From positions 11,372,491 to 11,436,490 of the forward strand of contig OY720345.1 of NCBI GenBank assembly GCA_963082975.1: DNA of 64,000 nucleotides. Direction: 5' to 3'. Within the stretch, counting starts at the first letter, position 1. Every line of letters begins with the position of its first letter. The position numbers were made by a program, and so were the translations under genes. The notes under the pieces were generated by a model, which was not told the origin of the DNA, ran no database searches, and worked only from the letters and a program-made list of their open reading frames with translations. Source of the stretch: Labia minor (lineage: Eukaryota; Arthropoda; Insecta; Dermaptera; Spongiphoridae). Shown piece by piece: positions 1-11,610 of this stretch.

Positions 1-3000
1 CTTCTACCGGTTGGTAAACCCTCCTTCATCCCCTCACACACCCCCTCCTACACTTTCCAATGAATGGCGGAGTTTATCTAACGTTGGAAATTGCCAGCAG
101 CCCCTCCTGGAATGTTGCTGCACATAGAATTGTAAATGAACTCAAATGATTTTGGAGGTGGGTGAGACTTCTCTTACTGTTTGCTACCAAACAAATAACC
201 TTCTACGTTCTACAAACCCCCCCCCCCCCCGCTCCACTCTCAAAAAGAAAAAAGATAAAAATCACAATTGTTATTTTAATAAATTATTTTCACATTTATT
301 TTTTTATAGTAACTTAATGTATTTTCTTTCTTTAAAAAACCATTATACTTCATATAATTACAATATATATCGTCATAAATTAATAGATTAATTTATCAAT
401 TTAATTATTATAATAAAAAGATTGAAAAAAAATGGATTCTAAAATTATGGTCAGTATTCATATTAAATCAACCATCAAAAAGGATAAATCACCAATAAAT
501 AAAATAATTTTCTTTATTTTTCACAATTTTCAATTTAATTTTATACTTATAAAATAAATAAATAAACAATATTTAAAAAAAAAACAATTAATATTAATTG
601 ATGAAAAGAATGAAAGATATTCATTTGAATTTTTTTTCCTTGTTTTTTTTTTTTTTTTTGCAGTAAATTTAATTAATCCTCTCTTTTTTCTCTTTTATCT
701 ACATTGACGCATGTCTATCTCTTTACTTCCACCCACTAACTTTAAAAAAAAAAAAAAAGTCTTAAAAGAAAAAAGGGCGCTCGCGAGTACTCTCTTTTAC
801 CAAAAGCGACATAAATCTTGCAGCGCACGGACGCACACTAAAAGCCGTGGAAAATGGCGAGACTTAAGAGAGAAAGAGAGAGAAGGTCCACCCTCATCTT
901 CACCAACACCCCTTCTCCTCCTCTACTCGTACTCATCCCCCCTTCCCCACCTTTCCTCCCTTCCTATCTCTTTCTTTCTTTTTTATCCCCCAAATTGGAG
1001 CCCCTCTTCCCGGGAACGATGGGTGGGGCTTTTGACTTTTGGCTTCTCTGCGCGCGCAATCCCCTTCTACTACACCAACCCCCCAATCCACCCACATCCC
1101 CTGCAATCAAAAGAAGGATTTTTAAACGACACATTTTGAGATTTCTTTTAACCGAAAACTTTTTCTTCCCTCGTTCGTTTTTCTTTAAATAACCTTTCTT
1201 CAAAATATGAGAATATAATATATTTCGAATATAAATTTTCTCTTCTTCGCTTGATTTTTTTTTCTTTTTCTTATTTTTTCAATAAAACAAATAATTAATG
1301 CTTTATTAAATTAAATTTATTAATATTTTAAATAATAAGGAAAATTAAATTAACAATACAAATATCAATATATGTATAATTTCCTATGAATGTATGTATG
1401 AAATGTCTGTAACAATCTGAAGTTAGTTACAAATTTAGAATTTTACAATTTAAAATTTTTTTTAGAATTTAAAATAAAAAAATTTGAAATACAAATTGAA
1501 ATATTCTAATTTTTGATATTAATATTATTTTTTATCATAAAAGAAAATGTATTAAACATAATAAACATAAAAAGAACACTTATCAAAATTATCAATTTGT
1601 TACTAACTTCATTTTTTTTTAATTTTGTCTTGTAATTATTATTTATTAAAAAAAATAAAAAAAATATTATGACTATTTGAATAAAGTTATTAATTTTATA
1701 TTTAAAATTGTATTGTAAGTATTTGAAACATAATTTCCTAAAAATTATTATTATTAATCAATCTCGTGCGGTTAGAATCCGCCTGTCCCTCTAAGAAGAG
1801 TTTTAAGCCGCCAGCAGCATATGATGCCAGGATTCTATACAAAAATTATTATAAAATTAAAATGAAAGCCTTTTAATTATATATATAATTATCCAATTGA
1901 TTATAATAATCAAATAAATGGATTATAATAATAAAATATTATAACTATAAGTTAATCATACTTAAAAGCTTACAAATATTTTAATATAAAAAAATGATAA
2001 ATTATTTAATATGAAAAATATTTTTAATTGTATTTTTATAATTAATTTAATTTATTTATTTAATTTTTTGTAATACTTATTGTTAATAGTAATTAAATTA
2101 AAAAAAAAATAGTAAAACTATTTACGTTAAAAATGAACCCTAAAAAGACTAATGCCAAAAACAAATTGTATAAGAAATATGTTCGAAATTCTTATTCCAT
2201 TTTGACGTTGGCTAATAAATAATTTGATCATAAAAGTTGTGCAAACAGCTGAGGCCATTATAATTTCTCACCCTTCTTCATCATCACCCCTTTCCCTTAC
2301 TTTCTATCCTTGATTCACTCCTTTTTCACCCCCACCCCCCCTCCCGCCTCCCCCAAGATATTTCTAAAGTTCACCACAAAAGTAATAAATATTTAAATTG
2401 TATTGCAAATTTATTCTACTTCCGTGTGCTCTTGAAAAAAAAGTCTTTAGAAATGAATTTAAATCAAGATGTAATTTGAGTGGGTTTATTTTATAACATA
2501 TAATATGATTAAAAGTGAGGTTAAATAGATTCAAAATGAACATTATAATGCTTTCTTGCTCATTTAAATGATAGTGGAATAAGTTTCCATCTCTTTTTAT
2601 AGACTTTTATACATTCTATATTACTTAAAACAAATAATAGTCGTAGTATCATAAATGATATTCGTAAAATAAAATAATTCATCTTGACTATTTCTCTTAA
2701 CTTGGTCAATTAAAAAATATTAATTAAAATATTTAACTAATCAAATTTTTATTTCTTCACTCAACAAAATTGTTATAATTACTTAATTCATTCAAGATCA
2801 CAAGCGATTATATTTTTTTACAATTTATTTTATTTAATTAACAAAATATTCAATTTATATATATATAGTACTGTATGTACTATACTATTTAATATTTATT
2901 TTAATACTTCTTAACTAGCAACGCCATCTATTATTAAACACGCGGACAACAGACAGACAATAAATTCAGCAGAAAAATAATCTCCTGGAAAATTAATAAT

Positions 3001-3330
3001 TAATTAATTTTCCAATTTAAATTATTATTTTATTTATTAAAATTAAATAAATACTTTGAAATTAACTACATATATTTATTCATATTTAACTTATATATGT
3101 AATAACAAATGAAAAAAAAATAATTAAATAAAATTGAAAACAAAATTAATAGATTTTTAATAAATGTCATAAAACAAATAAATTAATTGATTTATATATC
3201 ATTTGAGAGATGACATTTTCATTTTGAAAAAAGAAATATATTCATTGATTTTTTTTTGTTTCTGTCAAAAGTAAAAGAATAATAAGAGAAAAAAAATTGC
3301 TTAAATTTAATAATTTATTGTATCTTACTA
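1..3330. other. A+T-rich intergenic or intronic DNA, no gene seen
   Basis: Low-complexity A+T-rich DNA with homopolymer runs and no reading frame of coding character. At about 770-1120 a more G+C-rich, pyrimidine-rich stretch occurs; the open frames there are low-complexity Pro/Ser/Leu-rich translations and are not credible genes. A short G+C-richer patch at about 1763-1840 has the inverted pair AGAATCC/GGATTCT and stands out from its surroundings. It may be a remnant of a small RNA-like or repeat sequence, but I do not recognise it. At about 2210-2290 a more complex segment holds CAGCTG and ATTTGATCATAAA words and could be a small regulatory island. Confidence 0.5.
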
Positions 3331-3341
3331 TACTAGCAAAA

Positions 3342-3380
<39 letters not shown>

Positions 3381-3731
3381 ATTTTTAAATATTAAACCGC
3401 TCGATGGATTTTTTGAAATTCACACCATAGATAATTTTTAGAAAGAAAAATCCATCTGTATTGGTTTCAGCCTCGGGAAAATCATCTTTGTTTGTTTTTT
3501 CTTCTTTAAATGACGTCAGCAACTACGTCAGACAGGGCTACCTAAAATATAAAATATTATTAAATATAAATAAAATCAAATTACGAAATATATGTTATAT
3601 TATATCCACAGGCCATACTTTTCAGTCATTCAGTGCATTAATACTTACGTTTAAGGGTTGTATGTTTTAGGACTATTTTTTTTCTTAATTTGTGTTCTTT
3701 TAAATTATTTGAACGGCGGCTCGGTGAACAG

Positions 3732-3735
<4 letters not shown>
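3331..3735 (+). mobile_element. Family C element, copy 1 (Helentron-like, non-autonomous)
   Basis: Begins ACTAGCAAAAATTG followed by a (TA)n tract, then a body with ACCGCTCGA, a TGACGTCA palindrome at 3511-3518 and a nearby TACGTCA half-site. It ends with a G+C-rich patch and CAGGTAC, after which a new (TA)n tract starts. Five other copies in the window share the start, the body and the CAGGTAC end. In several of them the 3' patch is a clean GAGC-NNNN-GCTC hairpin. No open frame; non-autonomous. The exact ends and the superfamily are less certain than for families A, B and D. Confidence 0.65.
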
Positions 3736-3736
<1 letters not shown>

Positions 3737-3784
<48 letters not shown>

Positions 3785-3800
3785 GGAGAGAGAGAGAGAG
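3737..3800. repeat. (TA)n followed by (GA)n compound microsatellite
   Basis: About 30 bases of TA repeats pass directly into GA repeats. The tract abuts the 3' end of the family C copy, as TA tracts do at several other C copies. Confidence 0.95.
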
Positions 3801-3802
3801 TA

Positions 3803-4707
3803 ACTAATCGGAAGGTTGTATCTCAATTGGTAGTCAGTGATTTGTTCCAGTTAAGAGAAAAAAGTATTTTTTTCCATCCCTTTGTGGATGACTTTTTTCA
3901 AACCACTAACTTTATATATATACAGATTCGTAGCAGAGCTGCACGCGTGCGAGAAGTTGTAAAGAGAAAGGGAAAGAGAGAGAGAAAGAGAGAAATGGTT
4001 GCGGAAGCTTCGTCTGTATATCGCGGGGGTTGGAGTGAAAGAGAAGGAGAGAGAAGAAAAAGTGGGGAGGGGTGGTTCTTGGTGGCGGCGGTGAGATTAA
4101 TGAATCCTCCCGAATCGTAAAGTTGAGAAAAGAGAGACGGTAAAGAAAGTAGAGAGAGAGAGAGAGAGAAAGGCAAAAAATAAAAAATAAAAAAAAGGAA
4201 AAGTTTTATGACTTTAGCCAAAAGAGAGTGAGAGAAGAGAATGAAGGGTGCTCTCTCTCTCTTTTGCGCACACTTCGTGACATCGAGCCGCCCAAAACCC
4301 CGCAGGGATTCAACTTAAATCTAAAAATATTATATATTTTACTCATCCCTAATCTCCCTCCTGTCTTCTTCTTCTTTTTCTTCTTCTTCTTCTTCTTCTT
4401 CTGCTTCTACTTCTTTCTCCTCTCTCTCTCTCTTTTTCCATCTTGATTTATCTTATATATAAATTGAGAAAAGAAACATTTTTTTTGAAAAACGCAACCC
4501 TGTTTCAACTTGGTCGATTAACGAAACTTTTTCCAAAAATAAAATTTTTTATTATTATTAATAATAAAAATAATAATAATCATAATCATAATAATCATAA
4601 TCATAATTTTTTAAATATTGTCCATGAATTTAATTAAATAAAAAAATTATAATGAATCAATATATACCTTTGATATCTTAGATAACCATTTTAATTTAAA
4701 ATTAAAA
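3803..4707. other. Purine-rich island, CT/CTT tracts, then A+T-rich DNA
   Basis: From 3930 to 4310 the sequence is G+C-richer than its surroundings, with dense GA runs, the word GCACGCGTGCG and a complex segment near 4265-4320. It then holds (CTT)n at about 4366-4402. Open frames on both strands translate to Arg/Glu- or Ser/Leu-rich low-complexity peptides with no domain. I see no gene. A regulatory role is possible but unsupported beyond composition. Confidence 0.4.
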
Positions 4708-5232
4708 AAGCTGTGGCCAGGCACAGAACCGACCGATGATTTGAAATAAATTAATTTCCAAACGACATTATATATATATATATATTAAAAACATTTTAAA
4801 ACTTGAATTAAAATGATTAAATGATATTATTTTGGTTTTTATTTTTAGTTCAATTTCTCAATTAATAATTACTACTATATTTTAAGTGAAATATTTTCCG
4901 ACAATGAATATAAAATTAATTCTTTGTAAACTAACACTTCCGGTTTCCGGATATATCCCAAAAGTAGATGAATTCATGCTACTGATGCATTAAGTAAATA
5001 TACCAACCACATTTTATCAAAATCTGTTGAACCGTTCAAGCTGTACACGTCTATACGGGCAAACAATGGACAGACAGACAGACGGACGAACGGACAGGCG
5101 GACAGATATACATACATTATGCTAAAATACTTTTTCTTTTAACAAAATGCATAATTCGTGTAGATATGTAAAAATTTCCAAATGTGAAATTTGGTGTGAA
5201 AACAATACCTTCCCTTCCTATCGTTGGTCGGT
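4708..5232 (-). mobile_element. Family B HINE, copy 1
   Basis: Reverse-strand copy of family B. Read on the minus strand it starts ACCGACCAACGATAGG, next to T. It then has the (GTCY)n-type tract, visible on the plus strand as GGACAGACAGACAGACGG near 5070, and the body word CAAAATCTGTTGAACCG on the plus strand. It ends with the inverted terminal word ATCGGTCGGT and a hairpin, CTGTG-gccagg-CACAG on the plus strand. Diverged from the cleanest copy at 20357 and shortened in the middle, where the TGACGTCA pair is missing. Confidence 0.8.
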
Positions 5233-6120
5233 AAAAATAATGAAAATATTGATTAAATAGATGAAACAAAAAAAATTATTTCCAAATTTTTCTTCAATTG
5301 AAAAATGTTAATAATTTTTTTTATCTGATAACTTTTTTGCAATATTATTAATATTAAGAGTGATGTAAAACATTTATAAATTAAACGAAAAAATTAAAAA
5401 AATACATACTCAGTGTGTAAGTAAGAGTATATAATATTTTTTAAAATTTCTAAAAATTAGTTTATATTTTTATTTTAATAGTAAATATTAATTATTTCTA
5501 TCTGATGACAGATCCTGTATATACATCAACTAGAGAGTTTTAATAAAATAATAAGAATCAACTTACTATATATGTAATTAAACATTAATTTATTTATTTA
5601 TTTATCTTTAGGAGATAAAATTTCATTTATTTGAAAGAGAAAGAGGGAGAGAGAGAGCTATTATACTATACTTACACCTACCTACCTATATATTTTGCAA
5701 TGTTCTAAATTATCTTAAGTTATTTCATCTTAAGCACCTTTTATGTCTTCATAAATTAAATATTTATAAAATAATAATAATAATAATATCTAATGCCCTT
5801 TTCTCTATCTCTGTCTACTCCAACCTCTTCTCTTCCTCCATCCATCGTCATTCCTTCCATCTATGGCATTCTATTTTATATTGAATCATAAAATTATAGT
5901 TATGACTTAAGCCATTACAATTGTCCACAATTAATATTGGTTTTGTTCTTTTTTTATTTTACAAAAAACAAAAAAATAATTAAACTATTTGATTTCTCAT
6001 TAATCTATTGAATATTTTATTTTAATATGCATTTATTTATTTTCATATCTGATTGATTCAATTATTTTAAATTCTGTTTCATTTGAGATAATTGAAGAAA
6101 AGTATATATCTTATCTTATT
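5233..6120. other. A+T-rich spacer without recognisable gene
   Basis: A+T-rich DNA with a (GA)n tract near 5635-5657 and a pyrimidine-rich stretch at about 5795-5870. Nothing else recognised. Confidence 0.5.
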
Positions 6121-7116
6121 ATACTAGCAAAAATTGTAGGTATATATATATATATACTTATATATTTTTGGGATATTAAACCGTTCTAAGGATTTTTTTG
6201 AAATTCACACCATAGAAAATATTTATAAAGAAAAATCGATCTGTATTGGTTTCAGCCTCGAGGAAAATCAACTTTATTAGTATATTCTTAATTTAAAATA
6301 ATAAACTTCAATGACGTCAGCAATTACGTCGTCTATATTGAAATTTGCCTCCTTTTTTTAATTGATATTGTATTATTATTCTTTTATATTTAAAATATTT
6401 TAAAATTTTTTATTTAATTTAAAAATAAAATTAAAAATATTTATTTTAATAATATTTTAGTATAAAATTACGAAATATATCTATGATTCCCCTACCCAAA
6501 AAAAAATATTCATGAAGTTAGCAACATAGAAATACATATGAACAATAATAAAGGAAGAAATTTCAAATAAATTGTTGAATAACTTGATCTATTAGATCTA
6601 ATATTAAATAAATTATATTATATTAATTAAAATGTTTTTTATATTAAATTATAAATAATATAAATGATATTTGATTATTATAAATAAAAAGAAACAAATA
6701 TAACCTCCTTTCTTAATTCTCCTTTAAATATAGACAAGTACAAGTGTCAATATAATTTCAGAATTTATATTATTAACAGTAGTAATCCTTGGACGAAACA
6801 GTCTATAAGCTATTGCTACTTTGAAAAATATAAAACTGAAGCCTTCTAATTATAACAACATACTGTATATATATAATATATAATCAAATATTTTATCAAG
6901 TAAATGTGAATATATTTTTCATCTTGAAATGAAAATCAAGCTATTTTACATTAAATTGTACCATTTTAGGAAACAAATTTTTGATGGGTCATTTTTAGAA
7001 AACCCATTTAACAATTGTAATAAATAATTAAAAATATTGTAAAATTTTTAAAGTTTATTATAATAAATTGTATAAATTTGTTAATGAGATGAGCGATAGC
7101 TCGGTGTTCCAGGTAC
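6121..7116 (+). mobile_element. Family C element, copy 2 (long form)
   Basis: Starts ATACTAGCAAAAATTG, followed by a (TA)n tract and the C body with TGACGTCA at 6312-6319. It continues about 550 bp further than copy 1 and ends with the hairpin GAGC-GATA-GCTC (7091-7102) and CAGGTAC. The extra segment, for example AGTAATCCTTGGAC near 6780, is shared with the copy at 36651, so C has a long and a short form. No coding frame. Confidence 0.65.
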
Positions 7117-7965
7117 TATATATATAGATAACGTGAATTAAGAATTTATATATATATAAGTAAAGTTAGATTAAAGAAGATAATAATAGAAGTAGAATGT
7201 GTGTGAAGATTTATATTTATAGGTATATTCTTGATCAAATGTAATATTATCTCATCTCTATATTTTGTCACCTGGCTAAATTTTTTGCTTTTTTTTTATC
7301 TGTTCATAAGTTAAGTATACCAAAGGTTAGGTTGATAGGTGGAGGCATTTTTCTTTCTTTCTTAATATTGAAGCATGATACACATCATTGGTAAGTCCAA
7401 ATGAGATTAGTCTAAAGCGATTTCTCATTTCCATCATCTTAAAAAAAAAGAGAATGAGAGAAGATGAAACGAAGAGAGAAAATAAATGATGTATCTCCCA
7501 TCTCAATTACTGACCTAAATTATCTCTCTCTCTCTCTTTCTTTCTATTCGTTTATTTATTTATTTATTTATTTATATAGAAATATATATTTTATAATTTT
7601 TTTTTAAGTGAAAATATTTTTAAATATTTTTGTACAAATATTTTTTTATATCATATTTAATATTGTATTTTGGAGAAATAAAAAAATATTTCATATATTT
7701 ATATAAATTATATCATCAACAAATGTGTATCATAATATTCCCTTAATGCTAGTAACCTAAACATTAGTACATTCTCCCAATTGTCTCCCCATCCAAGTTC
7801 TAATAACCTAACCCAATTTCATCAAATCTACCTTTATATTGTCTGCCCACTCACTCTTCGTTTCACAATTGGTTTTTCACCTGTAAATAAACTAAACTTA
7901 TTTACTAGCCATTCCACACCCATTCTAGCCACGTGTCTTATCCATTTATCTTAACTTTCTTATTA
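7117..7965. other. A+T-rich spacer
   Basis: A+T-rich DNA with (CT)n at about 7520-7545, (TTTA)n at about 7551-7575 and a more complex stretch at 7740-7960 that translates poorly in all frames. No gene recognised. Confidence 0.45.
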
Positions 7966-8435
7966 TACTAGGAATGGTTGAATATATATATATATTTGTA
8001 TTTTTCAAATATTAAACCGCTCGAAGGATTTTTTTGAAATTTACACTATAGATCATTTCTACAAAGAAAATCCGATCTGTATTGGTCAGCCTCGTGAAAA
8101 ATCATCATTGTTAGTTCTTTTCTAAATTTAAAATAGGAAATTTGAATGACGTCAGCAATTACGTCAGACTTAAATACAAAATATTATAAATAAAAATTAA
8201 AAATATTTATGTTATATCTACAGCCCAAACCATTCTGTCTTTCAGTGTATTAATTCGTACTTTTAAGGGTGGGTTATTTGTTTTAGGACTATTTTTTTTT
8301 TTAATTTATGTTCTTTTAAATTTCAAATATTTGTTCGCTTATTTATTTTAAATAATAATCATAATCTTCAATATTCATAGTTCATCAAGAATAATCTTTT
8401 TAAAGTACCGAACGACGGCTCGGTGAACCAGGTAC
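7966..8435 (+). mobile_element. Family C element, copy 3 (short form)
   Basis: Starts ATACTAGGAATGG, a diverged 5' word, and has the C body including TGACGTCA at 8148-8155 and a following ACGTCAGAC. It ends CGAACGACGGCTCGGTG...CAGGTAC, followed by a TA tract. Same orientation as copies 1 and 2, so three copies lie head-to-tail within about 5 kb. Confidence 0.65.
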
Positions 8436-8573
8436 TATATATATACCAAATATATAACTAAATAATATAAGGAAGAAATAAAAAATATCGATCTTTAGTG
8501 GAAATGGAGTGATGTGAGGGTTGTGCAGTTGTATGATCTGAATGGGAGGAAGGGAAAGAAAAAAATAGAATTA

Positions 8574-8610
<37 letters not shown>

Positions 8611-9217
8611 ATATTTTATATGATTTTTTATTGTCTTTATAAAACATTTTTCTAATAAAGAAGAATTGTAAGCAAATCAAAAAAGTTTCGTAGATAGAAA
8701 ATTTCTCATGAAAGTAATTTAAATAGTAGATATATTTGAATTTCTTTTTTCTCTATTATCAACCTCCCTCCTCTCTATTCTCCCCCACCTCTCTTCTATT
8801 TTTTCCCAATCCCCAATACTGAAAATACTCAATTCTATTTTTATTTTTCTTATTATATTATAATAAATTTTATATGTTATATTAAAAAGAAATAAGAGAG
8901 AGTAAAATGTGGTGTCATATGAAGAAATAAATGAAATTTTTAGATTTTTAGATTCCGAAAATTTATCAAATACCTCCTGTGCTTAGAATTTGAAAGATAA
9001 TATCCCATTATAAAAATAATAACACAAGTTTAATTCTATTCAAATTTATTATAATAATTATTCTTCATTTTCTCCTTTTAAATTAAATTAAATTATATAT
9101 ATCCATCACATGCTCTGTTTCTTTACGAATCTGAATAACACTCTTTAGCATTCTTTAAAAATTTTCCATTAAAATAAAATTTTCAAAATGATTTTGTAAT
9201 ATGTCCTTTCCATTTTT
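8436..9217. other. A+T-rich spacer with (TA)n tract
   Basis: Contains a (TA)n microsatellite at about 8575-8607 and a pyrimidine-rich stretch at 8755-8815. No coding or RNA gene signal. Confidence 0.5.
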
Positions 9218-9843
9218 ACTATCTCGCCAGAGATAGTATTGCGATCACGAAAATTTTCGATGTTGAGATTTTGATGTTTTTATACGTTTTGAAGGTTCCT
9301 GAATCATTTTCACTAAGGTTGAGAAAAATGTCTGTATGTGTGTGTGTGTGTGTGTGTGTATGTGTGTGTGTATGTATGTAGGCAAGATTACGCAAAAACG
9401 GTTTGAGCTAGAATGATGAAATTTGGTACGTGGACATTATTCAAAATTCATAGTTTTCTATCAACTTTTGAGAAATGTAGGTCAACCGGAAGAGGGTTAT
9501 TACCTACAACGTTTTGATTTTTTTTCCTCTAAAGTGACCGTAAAAATAAAGATATATGTTTGATAATTTTTTACATGATTAATAATTGTATAAAACTGCT
9601 ATATATAGAATTTCAGCTTGATTGATTCGCTAAAATTACCAGAATTAATTTTTTAACACTGCAAATCTCACGCGCCAACACGTAACGTGGTGCCATCAAC
9701 AAAAAGCCAAACATGCGCTGGTTTAATATTTATTATTTATTATTTATAATTTATAATTAATTAAATTTAATTTAAATATAATATATTATGTTATTTAATC
9801 CAATTCAAATTGCGAGATAGTCGAGTGGAGACACTCCAGCTAA
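9218..9843 (+). mobile_element. Family A HINE, copy 1 (reference copy)
   Basis: Best full-length family A element, 626 bp. It starts ACTATCTCGC, and the first bases fold as ACTATCTC-GCCA-GAGATAGT. AGTATTG and a (TG)n tract at about 9339-9376 follow. The body includes the motif GATGAAATTTGGTA. The 3' side carries GCGAGATAGT (the exact inverted copy of the first ten bases), a CGA spacer overlapping the hairpin GAGTG-GAGA-CACTC, and the end CAGCTAA. The base before the start and the base after the end are both T. This layout matches the known HINE/DINE-1 plan: sub-terminal inverted repeat, microsatellite, 3' hairpin, T-T insertion. No coding capacity, so a Helentron Rep-helicase would be supplied in trans (inference). 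Confidence 0.85.
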
Positions 9844-10337
9844 TTTTACTTAAGAAACATCTTCACGTTTGATTTGTTTTTTTTTCATTTTTGTTTTAAT
9901 ATTTATAAAAATATTTTTGTTTCTTTTTTTCTTAAAGAATTCGTTATTGGAAAACATTAATTAATTCAATTAAAAATGGAAAGAAATATATTTTTTTTTG
10001 ACTTTCTACTGATACTATATATACTATCATTGTATAATCTTTCTAAAAAATAAAATTGATCCAAAATCAAACAACTTAAATATACATTCATGTATATCGA
10101 ATATTTATCAAGTTAATTTGGATTCTAATTAACTCAAAGTTTGGTCAGCATCTTTTTATTAAATAAAAAAAATCGTGCTGACCGAAACAAATTCTGTTGG
10201 AGATTTGGAGAGCTGAAGAGAAAAAAGGAGAGTGGGCTAAATAATATTTTAATATTCCGTTTTAAATTAAATTTTATATTCTTTATTATTTTAATAAAAT
10301 CCTTATAATTAAATAAATATCTATTTTTTTTCCTTTT
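9844..10337. other. A+T-rich spacer
   Basis: Non-repetitive A+T-rich DNA between two family A copies. At about 10145-10205 there is a short, more complex patch containing GTGCTGACCGAAAC. Nothing recognised. Confidence 0.4.
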
Positions 10338-10734
10338 ACTATCTCGCTAAAATTGTGATCATGAAAATTTTTGATGTCGAGATTTTGATGTTTTTATACG
10401 TTTTGAATGTCCATGAGTCATTTTCACTAAGGTTGAAAAAAATAACTGTGTGTGTGTGTATGTAGACAAGATTATGCAAAAATGATTTGAACTAGAATAA
10501 TGAAATTTGGCACACGGGCATTATTGAAAATTCGTAGTTTTCTATTCATTTTTGAGAAATTTAGCTCGTTCGGAACAGGGCCATCCTATCACGTTTTCAT
10601 TTTTACTTTCCCGCATACTTCGTATAAGGGAAGTATTGGAATCGTCAAAAATTTCGACTTCGAGATTTCGATAGATCTTGACGTTTTAGACCTCCCTGAG
10701 TCGGAAAATACCATTTTTCGAATTATGTCTGTGT

Positions 10735-10775
10735 GTGTGTATGTATGTATGTATGTATGTATGTATGTATGTATG

Positions 10776-10804
<29 letters not shown>
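10735..10804 (+). repeat. (TATG)n microsatellite inside the D element
   Basis: About 17 units of TATG after a short TG run, at the position where families A and D keep their internal simple repeat. An internal microsatellite is a regular part of HINE structure, so this is a piece of the element, not a random tract. Confidence 0.95.
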
Positions 10805-10806
<2 letters not shown>

Positions 10807-11106
10807 TGTCTGTAAGCAAATTTATTCAAAAACTAATCAAGCTAGGACTTCGAAATTTGGTACACCGATATTATTCACAGTTTGTAGATTTCTATCAAAA
10901 TTTCGTCAAAATCGGTTAACCGGAAGTGGTACTTTACCTTCACTGGTTGCGTTTACCTTTCAAGTAAAGTACCAGTTTGCTTCGAGATATTTGCTTCATA
11001 TTTTGTATATAGATTTAAAAATATGAAAAAAATTGAGATACCAAATTTCATCATGATCTGACTACCGGAAGTGACATTTTACCTATACAAGTAGCGTTTC
11101 TTTTTT

Positions 11107-11610
11107 ACCGACCGACTATAGTAAGGGAGGTATTGTTTTCACACCAAATTTCACCTATGGATATTTTTAGGTACATATCTCCACGAATCATGCATTTTCT
11201 TAACAGAAAAAAGTATTTTTAGCATGATGTCTGTCCGTCCGTCCGTATAGATGTGTACAGCCTGAACGGCTCAACGGATTTTGATGAAATTTGGTATATT
11301 TACTTAATACATCAGTAGGATGAATTGATCAACTTTTGGTGCAAATCCAGAAACCGGAAGTGCTAGTATTGCCGATCGAAGAGAGGAAGTCAAGGGTTAT
11401 TTTCATATCAAATTTCACGTGAGGACATATCTCCACGTGTTATGCACTTTGTATTGGTTTTATCCTCGAGAAAAATCATCTTCATTAGTTTTTTCTTAAT
11501 TTAAAATTATATGACGTCACCCAGCACTTCATGACGTCACAGCCAGCCCTTATATATTATAAATAAAATAAAATTAAAAATATTTATATTATATCCATAT
11601 CTGTTTTTTT
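11107..11610 (+). mobile_element. Family B HINE, copy 2, innermost of the nest
   Basis: Starts ACCGACCGACTATAG after a run of T and carries the GTCCGTCCGTCC tract (about 11230-11245). It has the body with ACGGCTCAACGGATTTTGAT and two TGACGTCA sites at 11512-11519 and 11532-11539. Similarity to the complete B copy at 20357 stops at the ATCTGTTTTTT word near 11610, so about the last 130 bp, including the inverted word and hairpin, are missing. The D element resumes at ACATTTAAAA. Confidence 0.8.

Noticed and set aside
711-1192. Overlapping open frames of 112-142 codons on the plus strand
   Set aside because: Proline/serine/leucine-rich low-complexity translation of a pyrimidine-rich tract, open in several frames at once; no domain.
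1763-1840. Possible tRNA or small RNA from the G+C-richer hairpin patch
   Set aside because: One 7-bp inverted pair but no cloverleaf, no A- or B-box and no anticodon arm that I can place.
3898-4221. Minus-strand frame of 107 codons
   Set aside because: Translation of GA/CT repeats into Ser/Leu/Phe runs; no coding character.
9218-9843. Family A as a classical TIR MITE
   Set aside because: The inverted words are offset at the 3' end by a hairpin, no target duplication is seen, and insertion is between T and T; a HINE explains this better.
10500-11026. Frames with Tyr/Val/Cys-Met repeats
   Set aside because: Direct translation of the (TATG)n microsatellite within a non-coding D element.
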